From NCBI GenBank assembly GCA_000687675.1, contig JHWS01000006.1:1-64000 (forward strand): 64,000 nt of DNA. Direction: 5' to 3'. This document shows, in pieces, positions 27,054 to 35,299 of this stretch (the stretch's first letter is position 1; every line of letters begins with the position of its first letter). The notes beneath the pieces were generated by a model. It saw nothing but the letters and a program-made list of their open reading frames with translations. It was not told the DNA's origin and made no database searches. Both the position numbers and the translations under genes were made by a program. The DNA is from Lachnospiraceae bacterium NC2008. GTDB lineage: Bacteria; Bacillota; Clostridia; Lachnospirales; Lachnospiraceae.

Positions 27054-27566
27054 TTACTTTGATGTTGGTACTGATATAACTACACCTGCTGCATCATCAA
27101 ATGTTGATGGTGAGTGTGATGTATCTTTCTTACCCTTCTTATCTGTATTGGTAATCCACATACCCTTGATTTCGAATCCATCGCACTGGAATCTTATCTG
27201 TGAACTGGCTGTATGTGCAGATCTCATAGCTGGAAGATAATGTGATGCATCAAGCCCAGTCCATCCAAGTGACTCTTCCATAGATTCTTCAAGAACTGTT
27301 CCTGAACCTTCAAGTGAATCAAGTGTAAAATAACCTGTACCATCCCATGTAGCAATAATTGCTCTTGAAGCATCGTCAGCCTGTACTTCAGAATCTACAA
27401 TTGCGTACCTAAGCGCCTGATATACTGAATCAAGTAACTGTTCATCAGAAGATACGTTAGTCTTTTCAATATACTTAATGAGCTGTGGTGCCATCAAACC
27501 TACTAAAATAGCCATTATTGCAATAACAATAATAAGCTCTACCAGTGAAAATCCCTTGTTTTTCAT
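27054..27566 (-). CDS. Lone type IV/type II pseudopilin
   Basis: Read from the ATG at 27566 behind GAGGAGC, 170 residues. The class III signal is plain: MKNKGFSLVELIIVIAIMAI, with cleavage expected between Gly5 and Phe6 and Glu at mature position 5, followed by a long hydrophobic helix. The globular part is acidic and lacks cysteines. No prepilin peptidase, assembly ATPase or secretin gene is in the window, so it must use machinery encoded elsewhere or be an orphan. A longer start at 27602 would hide the signal and is not favoured. Confidence 0.88.
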   Translation of the reverse strand: MKNKGFSLVELIIVIAIMAILVGLMAPQLIKYIEKTNVSSDEQLLDSVYQALRYAIVDSEVQADDASRAIIATWDGTGYFTLDSLEGSGTVLEESMEESLGWTGLDASHYLPAMRSAHTASSQIRFQCDGFEIKGMWITNTDKKGKKDTSHSPSTFDDAAGVVISVPTSK

Positions 27567-27810
27567 AGTGCTCCTCTTTAATGTCCGATTGCAGCGGCCC
27601 AAGCTGCAAAAGCTGATGCAGTAAAAACATACTGCGTGTTTCTAGCATTCTCCCCTTTAGCTAAAAACCTCATCCCTTGATTGTAGTATATTCACTTGCT
27701 AAAAAAATACAATGTGGTTTGAATGAATAATAAAGAAAACGGCATAAAACAAGGATTTTGCAGGATTTTTGCATAGAAAATCCCTGTAATTAGCGTTATT
27801 TAGACATGGC

Positions 27811-29256
27811 TTACCATTTTTTATGGCGGTGATGAACCGGTCTACGACGTTTAGAAAAACCACCACGACTAGATGAAGATTTACGGCTCCTTCTAATCTT
27901 GGCAAGGCGCTTTCTTTCTAGATAAACCTTACGAAGTCTCTCAAGAACTGATATAAGAACCAGCATAAGAGCAGATATTTCCACAATCCTGAATAAAACA
28001 GTCTTAATATTGATAACTTTAGGACCCTTATAATCTTTAGAAAAATCAGTGGTATCATTCAGGCTTTCTGAATATTTTATATCTGCCGCTCCAAGCTTCT
28101 GCCCCTTATAAGAATATGATATAGAAGCAAATGCCCCCTCAGCAGTATTGTTATAGGTAATCTCACTATCCAGCTGTTCAAATGCCACCCCATCTGGAAG
28201 AGTTACATATGAGGCATTATCCACCTCTGTAAGAGGCATGGTATTTCCAAAGTAGCCGTCCTCTTCCTGAAGATAAGAAGCCCCGCTGAGCTGATATCTT
28301 GTATCGGTATTCTTAATATTAACTTCTGTGAAGTTGTCGAAACCATAGTTAAAGAGTGCCACTGTATCAGTGAACTGGTTTGGGGTTTCCTCCTTCATAA
28401 TAACGCAGATAAGCTTCATACCGTCCTTCTCGGCGCATGAAACCAATGTCTGTCTTGAATTAGAAGTGAAACCTGTTTTAGAACCAACGAGATACTGATA
28501 TTCATAATCCATACCAGAAAGAAGCTTATTATGAGAATTAAGATAATGCTCCCTGTGGTTTGCTGTCTCATGAATAACATACTTTGGTGTAGATGACATC
28601 CTGCAAAGAACATCGTGACTAAAGAACTCCCTTGCGATAATGGCAAGGTCCCGAGGGCTGGTATAATGGTTGTCATCGTGAAGACCATTGGCGCTTACAA
28701 AATGTGTATTCTTAAGGCCAAGTTCTTTAGCCCTTTTATTCATAAGGTCTACGTAGTTATCAATAGAACCTGAGATGTGTTCTGCAACGGCATTGCAGCC
28801 TTCATTTGCCGAATTAATAAGGATACCGTAGAGAATCTCTTCAAGTGTAAGCTGCTCTCCTGCATATAGTCCCATGTTGGAACCGTCTGATGCATTGGCA
28901 TCTATGGCAGACTGATGAACAGTAACAATATCGTTAAGGTTACAGTTTTCCAGGGCCACAAGACTGGTCATAATCTTGGTGGTAGATGCTGGGTAAAGTC
29001 TCTCATCAATATTCTTGGCATACAAAATAGCACCAGTATTGGCATCCATAAGGATAGCACCCTCAGCGCCTATCTTAGGCCCCTGAGGCCAGCCCTCTAT
29101 CTCATTGGTGTCTACCGGTTCATTCTTTCGCTCCTCCGCTTCCGCATCTAACTCATCCTGGGTAGCGTATACCTGCATGGTAAATGTGTTAAATGCCAGA
29201 ATAAGGCAGAGAAGGTACAATATTATAACTTTAAATTTGCTATTATTGGTCTTCAT
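27811..29256 (-). CDS. D-alanyl-D-alanine carboxypeptidase (DacF/PBP5 type)
   Basis: A 481-residue protein with an N-terminal signal peptide (VIILYLLCLILAFNTFTM). The serine peptidase S11 motifs are ASTTK (SxxK), SANEG (SxN) and KTGFT (KTG). A beta-sandwich domain follows, then a membrane segment at about 415-435 and a strongly basic tail ending RRPVHHRHKKW. The enzyme trims the terminal D-Ala from peptidoglycan pentapeptides outside the membrane. The C-terminal transmembrane anchor with an Arg/Lys/Ser-rich cytoplasmic end is unusual compared with the amphipathic anchor of PBP5. Confidence 0.9.
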   Translation of the reverse strand: MKTNNSKFKVIILYLLCLILAFNTFTMQVYATQDELDAEAEERKNEPVDTNEIEGWPQGPKIGAEGAILMDANTGAILYAKNIDERLYPASTTKIMTSLVALENCNLNDIVTVHQSAIDANASDGSNMGLYAGEQLTLEEILYGILINSANEGCNAVAEHISGSIDNYVDLMNKRAKELGLKNTHFVSANGLHDDNHYTSPRDLAIIAREFFSHDVLCRMSSTPKYVIHETANHREHYLNSHNKLLSGMDYEYQYLVGSKTGFTSNSRQTLVSCAEKDGMKLICVIMKEETPNQFTDTVALFNYGFDNFTEVNIKNTDTRYQLSGASYLQEEDGYFGNTMPLTEVDNASYVTLPDGVAFEQLDSEITYNNTAEGAFASISYSYKGQKLGAADIKYSESLNDTTDFSKDYKGPKVINIKTVLFRIVEISALMLVLISVLERLRKVYLERKRLAKIRRSRKSSSSRGGFSKRRRPVHHRHKKW

Positions 29257-29478
29257 TAATATATCTATAAATTAGTTCACTCTGTAAACTATCTATCTGC
29301 GTAGTAATTATTAATTAGTTAAAGATGATTTCAAGTTGAAAATATATTCTTATAAATGATACACTATAGGTCGATATTTAACAACTAAGGAGAAGGCTGC
29401 GACCAGGCACGGTGCCGATATTAATAGAGCTGGCTAGGCGACAATATTTGCGTGAAGGCAGGCAGCCACGGAGGATAT

Positions 29479-30117
29479 ATGAGACTTAGAAATGTAACAG
29501 GTTCAAGGGATGTTATAGCTGCAAGCCCTTATGTAATACACGAGCCAGAGCTTCTTAAGGGAAAGTGGAAGGAGCATTTTGGCAACGATAACCCTGTAAG
29601 AATAGAGATTGGTATGGGTAAGGGCAGATTTATTATGGCTCTTGCCAAGGAAAATCCTAATATTAATTATGTTGGAATCGAAAAGTATTCTACTGTTTTA
29701 CTTAGAGGCCTTGAGAAGATGGCAGCAGACCCTCTTCCTAATCTATGCTTTATAAGAATGGATGCTGAGGATATTGTGGATATCTTTGATAAAGGTGAGG
29801 TAGACAGAATCTATCTTAATTTTTCGGATCCATGGCCTAAGGACAGACACGCAAAGCGTCGCCTTCCAAGCCACCAGTTTTTAGAGAGATATGATATTAT
29901 TCTTCAGGCCGACGGCCAGATTGAATTTAAGACTGATAATAAGGACTTATTTACATTTGCTGAGGAAGAAGTTGCTGAAAGTAAGTGGGAACTTAAGGCC
30001 ATAACCTACGACTTACATAATGATCCTATTATGAGTGTGGGGAATATTATGACAGAGTACGAAGAGAAGTTTTCGTCTATGGGTAATCCAATCTACAAAT
30101 ATATAATTAAGAGATAG
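29479..30117 (+). CDS. trmB: tRNA (guanine-N7-)-methyltransferase
   Basis: A 212-residue protein from the ATG at 29479 behind CGGAGG; an ATG at 29452 lacks such a site. The SAM-binding motif is PVRIEIGMGKGRFI, then GIEKYSTVLLR, and the TrmB signature LNFSDPWPKDRHAKRRL. It methylates G46 in the tRNA variable loop. The 5' leader (29385-29475) contains small hairpins (for example GGCACGGTGCC) of unknown meaning. A terminator follows at 30159. Confidence 0.93.
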   Translation: MRLRNVTGSRDVIAASPYVIHEPELLKGKWKEHFGNDNPVRIEIGMGKGRFIMALAKENPNINYVGIEKYSTVLLRGLEKMAADPLPNLCFIRMDAEDIVDIFDKGEVDRIYLNFSDPWPKDRHAKRRLPSHQFLERYDIILQADGQIEFKTDNKDLFTFAEEEVAESKWELKAITYDLHNDPIMSVGNIMTEYEEKFSSMGNPIYKYIIKR

Positions 30118-30158
30118 GATTCGATTAATAGCGGATGTTTTAAGGCTACACAAAAAAC

Positions 30159-30195
30159 AAGCCCTTAGAGAGTGGCCGCTCTCCAAGGGCTTTTC
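30159..30195 (+). terminator. Terminator after trmB
   Basis: AAGCCCTT (30159-30166) pairs with AAGGGCTT (30185-30192), extended by GAGAG/CTCTC inside the stem, and is followed by T's. Confidence 0.8.
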
Positions 30196-30255
30196 TAGTT
30201 GTATATCATTAAAATTTACATGATTATCACATTTTATTTGATTCTCTGTGTTATG

Positions 30256-30417
30256 ATAATTACTTCGTAATTATCTTCACACTGCGGTCGTCAAGAACAT
30301 ATAAATATGTTCTTTCCTCGTCACTTTGTGGTATAACAACCGCAAGCGGTTGTTATCACACCGCGGTCGTCAAGAACACATAAATGTGTTCTTTCCTCGT
30401 CGCCTATGTGGTATAAT
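30256..30417 (+). repeat. Tandem hairpin repeat, two units, ending in -10-like boxes
   Basis: Two units (30278-30336 and 30357-30417) share CACACyGCGGTCGTCAAGAA, an inner hairpin, TTCTTTCCTCGTC and TGTGGTATAA. The inner hairpin is AGAACATATAAATATGTTCT in unit 1 and AGAACACATAAATGTGTTCT in unit 2, a compensated change on both arms. Each unit is preceded by its own private hairpin (30256-30274 with a TTC loop; 30332-30355 built on ACAACCGC/GCGGTTGT). Unit 2 ends in TGGTATAAT (30409-30417), an extended -10 about 40 bp before the HAD gene; unit 1 ends in TGGTATAAC. Confidence 0.7.
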
Positions 30418-30455
30418 AATCTCTGTATTTTTAAAATGCGGGCGTTGGAGAGTAT

Positions 30456-31058
30456 ATGGCAATAAAGAACGTAATATTTGACGTAGGTAATGTACTTGTT
30501 GCATTCAGATATAAAAACTATATAAGAGATCTTGGCGGTTCTGAAGAAGTAGTCAGGATTATAGATGAAGAAGTAGTAAAAGGTGGTATATGGAATTACC
30601 TTGATGAAGGCAAGCTTCCTAAGGAAGAAGTCTTTGATATGATTAAGAAATATCTGCCTGGTAACGAAGCCATAGTAGATAAAATCTTCGATATGAAGAA
30701 TATAAAAGATATCATCTATCAGTATGACTATACTGAAAAGCTGATGGAGCAGGTTAAGGCAGCAGGCCTAAACATCTACATCTTAAGTAACTATCCGGAT
30801 TGGATGTGGGACTTTCATGATAAGGAAGTATTCACTTTTCCAAAATACGCAGATGGTATAGTAGTATCCGGTAAAGTCAAAATGATTAAACCACATCACG
30901 ATATTTACCAGTACATTCTCGACACCTATAGCCTCAACCCAGACCAGTGCCTCTTCTTCGACGACAGAGAGGACAACGTCCAAGGCGCCTGTGAGATGGG
31001 CATCCACGGCCACATCTTCACCAGCTACGAAGAATGTTGTCATATTATAGGAATTTAA
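30456..31058 (+). CDS. HAD-superfamily hydrolase (HAD-IA)
   Basis: A 200-residue protein. Motif I is modified: VIFDVGNVLVAF has Asp then Val-Gly, so the nucleophile Asp is present but the second Asp of DxD is replaced by Gly, as in the epoxide-hydrolase-like/YihX subgroup (FDVGNVL). Motif II is ILSNYP, and motif IV is CLFFDDREDNV. Substrates of this subgroup include sugar phosphates. The start ATG lies about 40 bp after the -10 box that ends the tandem repeat. Confidence 0.82.
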   Translation: MAIKNVIFDVGNVLVAFRYKNYIRDLGGSEEVVRIIDEEVVKGGIWNYLDEGKLPKEEVFDMIKKYLPGNEAIVDKIFDMKNIKDIIYQYDYTEKLMEQVKAAGLNIYILSNYPDWMWDFHDKEVFTFPKYADGIVVSGKVKMIKPHHDIYQYILDTYSLNPDQCLFFDDREDNVQGACEMGIHGHIFTSYEECCHIIGI

Positions 31059-31074
31059 ACATATTCATAGAACA

Positions 31075-31243
31075 AGAGTCTTGGTTATAGAAATAAATTT
31101 GCGACGTTTAATCGCCGCGGAGAGGAAATCCATCCCGAGTATCTTAGGCTCGAAGGCTTTCCTGAGAGTCTTAGATACTCGTGGATTAGTTTCTCGGAGC
31201 GCTTGGCGATTAGGAGCAAAGGTATTTCTATAATTAAGACTCT
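31075..31243 (+). repeat. Long-hairpin intercistronic element, copy 2
   Basis: Core 31097-31220. Relative to copy 1 the inner helix has become GAGTATCTTAG with CTTAGATACTC and GGCTC with GAGTC, so both arms changed together. Private outer arms AGAGTCTTGGTTATAGAAAT and ATTTCTATAATTAAGACTCT extend the stem; where they differ, GG on the left faces TT on the right, allowing G-U pairs. It lies between the HAD gene and the DUF1846 gene, ending 30 bp before the latter's ATG. Confidence 0.85.
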
Positions 31244-31272
31244 GGAAGAAAAAAATAATGGAGAACAAACAC

Positions 31273-32757
31273 ATGAACAAAATTGGATTCGACAATGACA
31301 AATACTTAAAACTTCAGTCTGAGAAAATCAAGGAGCGTATCGCCTTCTTTGGCGGCAAGCTTTACCTTGAATTCGGCGGCAAACTCTTTGATGACTACCA
31401 TGCCTCAAGAGTTTTACCTGGCTTCAAACCAGATAGTAAGATCAACATGCTTTGCCAGCTTAAGGACCAGGCTGAGATTGTTATCGTTATAAGCTCGGAA
31501 GATATTGCAAAGAATAAGGTCCGCGGTGACCTTGGTATCTCATACGATGTAGATGTACTTAGACTTATTGATGCATTTAGAAGCTATGGACTTTATGTGG
31601 GAAGCGTAGTTCTTACAAAATTCCAGGGACAGCCTAATGTTATTACTTATCAGAAGAAACTTGAATCACTTGGTATGAAGGTTTATCGCCACTATCCAAT
31701 CGAGGGATACCCTTCAGATATTCCATTTATAGTAAGTGATGACGGTTATGGTAAGAACGATTATATCGAAACAACAAGATCTCTTGTAGTTATTACAGCT
31801 CCTGGCCCGGGTTCAGGAAAGATGGCAACTTGCCTGTCACAGCTGTATCATGAATATAAGCGCGGAATCAAGGCCGGTTATGCCAAGTATGAGACATTCC
31901 CAATCTGGAATATCCCTCTTAAGCATCCGGTTAACCTTGCATATGAGGCTGCAACAGCTGACCTCAATGACGTCAATATGATTGACCCATTCCACCTTGA
32001 GGCATATGGCAAGACTACTATTAATTATAACCGTGACGTAGAGATTTTCCCTGTTCTCAATGCTATGTTTGAGAAGATTATGGGAGAGTCACCATATAAG
32101 TCACCTACAGATATGGGTGTTAATATGGCAGGACTTGGCATCATTGATGATGATGCAGTTCAGCGCGCTGCAAAGCAGGAAATCATCCGTAGATATTATG
32201 AGGCTATGTGCCGTAAACGTCAGGGAACAGGGGATAACTCTGAGGTTATGAAGATAGAGCTTCTTATGAAGCAGGCAGGCATCACTATTGACGCAAGACC
32301 TGTTATAAGCGCAGCAAATATCAAGGCTGAAGCAACAGGTGAGCCGGCAGCAGCAATCGAACTTGAAGATGGTACTATTATCACAGGTAAGACCAGCGAG
32401 CTTCTTGGTGCATCTTCAGCTATGCTCCTTAACGCTCTTAAAGTGCTTGCAGGCCTGGATGACAGCATCCTTCTCTTATCACCGGATATCATAGGACCTA
32501 TGCAGGACCTTAAGGTTAAGCACCTTGGAGATAAAAGTCCTATGCTCCATATTGAAGAGATTCTTCTTGCTCTTTCAATTAGCGCAGTTACAGATGACAA
32601 TGCTAAGAAGGCCCTCGACCAGCTTCCAAAGCTTCGTGGTCTCGAGGTTCATTCAAGCGTTATCCTTTCACAGGTTGATATTAACCTCTTCCATACACTT
32701 GGAGTTAACTTAACCTGCGAGCCAGTATATCAAACTAAAAAACTTTACCATAAATAA
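31273..32757 (+). CDS. DUF1846 family protein
   Basis: A 494-residue protein from ATG 31273 (an ATG at 31258 lies in the A/T run just past the repeat). It begins MNKIGFDNDKYLKLQSEKIK and includes GGKLYLEFGGKLFDDYHASR, the recognisable N-terminus of the DUF1846 family. Family members of known structure have a nucleotide-binding-like fold, but no function is established. The following gene is ftsH after 63 bp; the two may share a transcript. Confidence 0.85.
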   Translation: MNKIGFDNDKYLKLQSEKIKERIAFFGGKLYLEFGGKLFDDYHASRVLPGFKPDSKINMLCQLKDQAEIVIVISSEDIAKNKVRGDLGISYDVDVLRLIDAFRSYGLYVGSVVLTKFQGQPNVITYQKKLESLGMKVYRHYPIEGYPSDIPFIVSDDGYGKNDYIETTRSLVVITAPGPGSGKMATCLSQLYHEYKRGIKAGYAKYETFPIWNIPLKHPVNLAYEAATADLNDVNMIDPFHLEAYGKTTINYNRDVEIFPVLNAMFEKIMGESPYKSPTDMGVNMAGLGIIDDDAVQRAAKQEIIRRYYEAMCRKRQGTGDNSEVMKIELLMKQAGITIDARPVISAANIKAEATGEPAAAIELEDGTIITGKTSELLGASSAMLLNALKVLAGLDDSILLLSPDIIGPMQDLKVKHLGDKSPMLHIEEILLALSISAVTDDNAKKALDQLPKLRGLEVHSSVILSQVDINLFHTLGVNLTCEPVYQTKKLYHK

Positions 32758-32820
32758 GGTAGTTCCTTTAAAGCATAAATGGGGGCATTTGCTTTATAAA
32801 CTACACGAATGGAGGACATC

Positions 32821-35055
32821 GTGGAAGAAAATAACAACATCAATAACGAAAATAATAATAACGGTAATGGTCCTGATAAGAATGGGGGCAACGAGAATAA
32901 GCGTAATATCAAAGGCTTCCTTCTATTCGCTATCATAGGACTGCTGGTTATCAGTTACTTTATGCGATCATTTGCCAATAAGACCAATGAAGAAATCACT
33001 TATAACGAATTCGTTCAGATGATTTCTGATAATAAGATTGAAAAGGCTGTGATTGAAAGCGACAGAGTAACTATCACACCGGTTGGAGCTACAAAGGCTT
33101 CAAGCTTCCTTAATATGGGCGGCGGAACAGTAACCTACTACACAGGTCTTATCGAAGACGCAGATACTATTACCCAGAGACTTCTTGAAAACGGTGTAGA
33201 AGTTAAGGGAACAGTAGAGGACGGTTCAAGCATAATTATGTCTATCCTCTTAACCTACGTCCTTCCTATAGTCCTTATGTGGGTACTTCTAAGCTTCTTA
33301 TTTAGACGTATGAGTAAAGGCGGCGGTATGGGCTTTGGTGTTGGTAAATCCAATGCTAAAGTGTACGTTCAAAAGGAAACAGGGGTAACATTCAAGGATG
33401 TTGCCGGTGAAGATGAAGCCAAGGAATCACTTGTTGAAGTGGTTGACTTCCTTCATAATCCTGAAAAATATAGCAAAATCGGTGCCAAGCTTCCTAAGGG
33501 TGCTCTCTTAGTAGGCCCTCCGGGAACAGGTAAGACACTTCTTGCCAAGGCTGTTGCCGGTGAAGCAGGTGTGCCTTTCTTCTCACTTGCAGGTTCAGAC
33601 TTTATCGAGCTCTACGTTGGTGTAGGTGCGTCTCGTGTTCGTGACCTCTTTAAAGAAGCCGAGAAAAATGCCCCATGTATCATCTTCATAGATGAAATTG
33701 ATGCCATCGGCCGTAGTCGTGATTCTAAGTACGGCGGCGGTAATGAAGAAAGAGAGCAGACACTTAACCAGCTCCTTTCAGAGATGGATGGTTTCGATGG
33801 AAAGAAGGGAATCATCATCCTGGCTGCAACCAACAGACCGGAGATTCTTGATAAAGCCCTTCTTCGTCCTGGACGTTTCGATAGACGAGTAATCGTTGAA
33901 GAGCCGGATCTTAAGGGTCGTATCGATATTCTTAAGGTGCATGCTAAAGACGTTCTTATGGATGAGACAGTTGACCTTGAAGCAATCGGTCTTGCTACAG
34001 TAGGTGCTGTAGGTTCCGACCTTGCCAATATGATCAATGAAGCTGCAATTCTTGCAGTTAAGCGTAATAGACAATATGTTAATCAGAAAGACCTTCTCGA
34101 TGCTGTAGAACTTGTCAGCATGGGTAAGGAAAAGAAGGATAGGATCCTTTCTAAGGAAGAGCGTAAGATTGTTACTTACCATGAGGTTGGACATGCTCTT
34201 ATCTCAGCCCTTCAGAAGAATTCTGAACCGGTTCAGAAGATTACTATCGTTCCAAGAACCATGGGTGCTCTTGGCTACGTTTTAAGCTATCCTGAAGAAG
34301 AGAAGTTTACTCAGACTAAGAAGGAACTTGAAGCTGAGCTTGTAAGCCTTCTTGGTGGACGTGCTGCAGAAGATATTGTCTTTGATACAGTAACAACAGG
34401 CGCTGCCAATGATATAGAGAAGGCTACAAAGATAGCGAGAGCCATGGTAACAAGATTCGGTATGACAAAGAGATTTGGTCTTATGGGGCTTGAAACTGTG
34501 GAAAGCGAATACCTTGACCGTAGAGGTGTTATGAACTGTGCTGATGAAACAGCAGCAGGTATCGATGAAGAGGTTATGCGTATTCTTAAGGAAAGCTATA
34601 AGGAAGCTAAGAAACTTCTCAAAGAAAACAGAGCTGTTATGGATAAGATAGCAGAATATCTTATTGAAAAAGAAACTATCACAGGTCACGAATTTATGGA
34701 AATCTTCTGTAGAGAAAAGGGCATACCTATGCCTGAGAAGAAGAGTAAATATGAAGAAAAATCCCGTGAAATCTTCTCAAAGAAGTATGACGAAGATTCT
34801 GATGCATCTTCAAAAGAATCAAAAAGTCAGGATGCTTCAACCGGTTCACAAAGTGAACCAACAAAACCAACTACAGGTCAGAACTTCGAAGCTGTAGCCG
34901 ACGAGAAGATTAATATTATGTCTTTCAAGGAGGTAGAGGACACACCTACGCCAGAAACGGAAACCCCTTCCTCTGAGGAACCTAAATCCGATAAAGACAA
35001 ATACTTCTCAGACATGCTTAAAGACCGCATCTACAAAGATGACGAAAACAAATAA
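32821..35055 (+). CDS. ftsH: ATP-dependent zinc metalloprotease FtsH
   Basis: About 744 residues from GTG 32821. That start is six bases after GGAGG; the ATG at 32809 contains the ribosome site itself and has none upstream. An Asn-rich tail precedes the first membrane span (about 30-45), an extracytoplasmic loop and the second span follow. AAA+ motifs: [19 protein letters not shown] and RPGRFDR. The zinc site is YHEVGHAL. FtsH degrades unassembled membrane proteins and regulators. The C-terminal 100 residues are Ser/Lys/Glu-rich and disordered-looking. A hairpin (TAAAGCATAAATG against CATTTGCTTTA, about 32770-32797) precedes the start. Confidence 0.95.
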   Translation: MEENNNINNENNNNGNGPDKNGGNENKRNIKGFLLFAIIGLLVISYFMRSFANKTNEEITYNEFVQMISDNKIEKAVIESDRVTITPVGATKASSFLNMGGGTVTYYTGLIEDADTITQRLLENGVEVKGTVEDGSSIIMSILLTYVLPIVLMWVLLSFLFRRMSKGGGMGFGVGKSNAKVYVQKETGVTFKDVAGEDEAKESLVEVVDFLHNPEKYSKIGAKLPKGALLVGPPGTGKTLLAKAVAGEAGVPFFSLAGSDFIELYVGVGASRVRDLFKEAEKNAPCIIFIDEIDAIGRSRDSKYGGGNEEREQTLNQLLSEMDGFDGKKGIIILAATNRPEILDKALLRPGRFDRRVIVEEPDLKGRIDILKVHAKDVLMDETVDLEAIGLATVGAVGSDLANMINEAAILAVKRNRQYVNQKDLLDAVELVSMGKEKKDRILSKEERKIVTYHEVGHALISALQKNSEPVQKITIVPRTMGALGYVLSYPEEEKFTQTKKELEAELVSLLGGRAAEDIVFDTVTTGAANDIEKATKIARAMVTRFGMTKRFGLMGLETVESEYLDRRGVMNCADETAAGIDEEVMRILKESYKEAKKLLKENRAVMDKIAEYLIEKETITGHEFMEIFCREKGIPMPEKKSKYEEKSREIFSKKYDEDSDASSKESKSQDASTGSQSEPTKPTTGQNFEAVADEKINIMSFKEVEDTPTPETETPSSEEPKSDKDKYFSDMLKDRIYKDDENK

Positions 35056-35115
35056 TTAACCAACTGCTCAGCCACCCGCTGAGCAGTATTTGTATTTTAG
35101 AAATAGCTTTACTAT

Positions 35116-35288
35116 GGCCCCGAGGGTACTGGCGGGTGTGATTTGCGACATTAATTGCCGCGGAGAGGAAATCCGTTCCGAATATCTTGGGCGCGAAGGC
35201 TTTCCTGAGCGTCTTAGATATTCGTGAACTAGTTCCTCGTAGCGTCTGGCAATTACGAGCAAATCATACCCACCAGCACCCAGGGGCC
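35116..35288 (+). repeat. Long-hairpin intercistronic element, copy 3
   Basis: Core 35141-35264. The helix that is ATCC/GGAT in copies 1 and 2 is GTTC/GAAC here, again changed on both arms, and the inner stem is GAATATCTTGG with CTTAGATATTC. Private outer arms start GGCCCCGAGGGTACTGGCGG and end with a complement CCACCAGCACCCAGGGGCC. The element ends 12 bp before the uvrC ATG. Confidence 0.87.
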
Positions 35289-35299
35289 TACGCAAAACC

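Noticed and set aside
29380-29478. Riboswitch or tRNA-like element upstream of trmB
   Set aside because: Small G/C-rich hairpins are present, but no cloverleaf and no known riboswitch core could be recognised.
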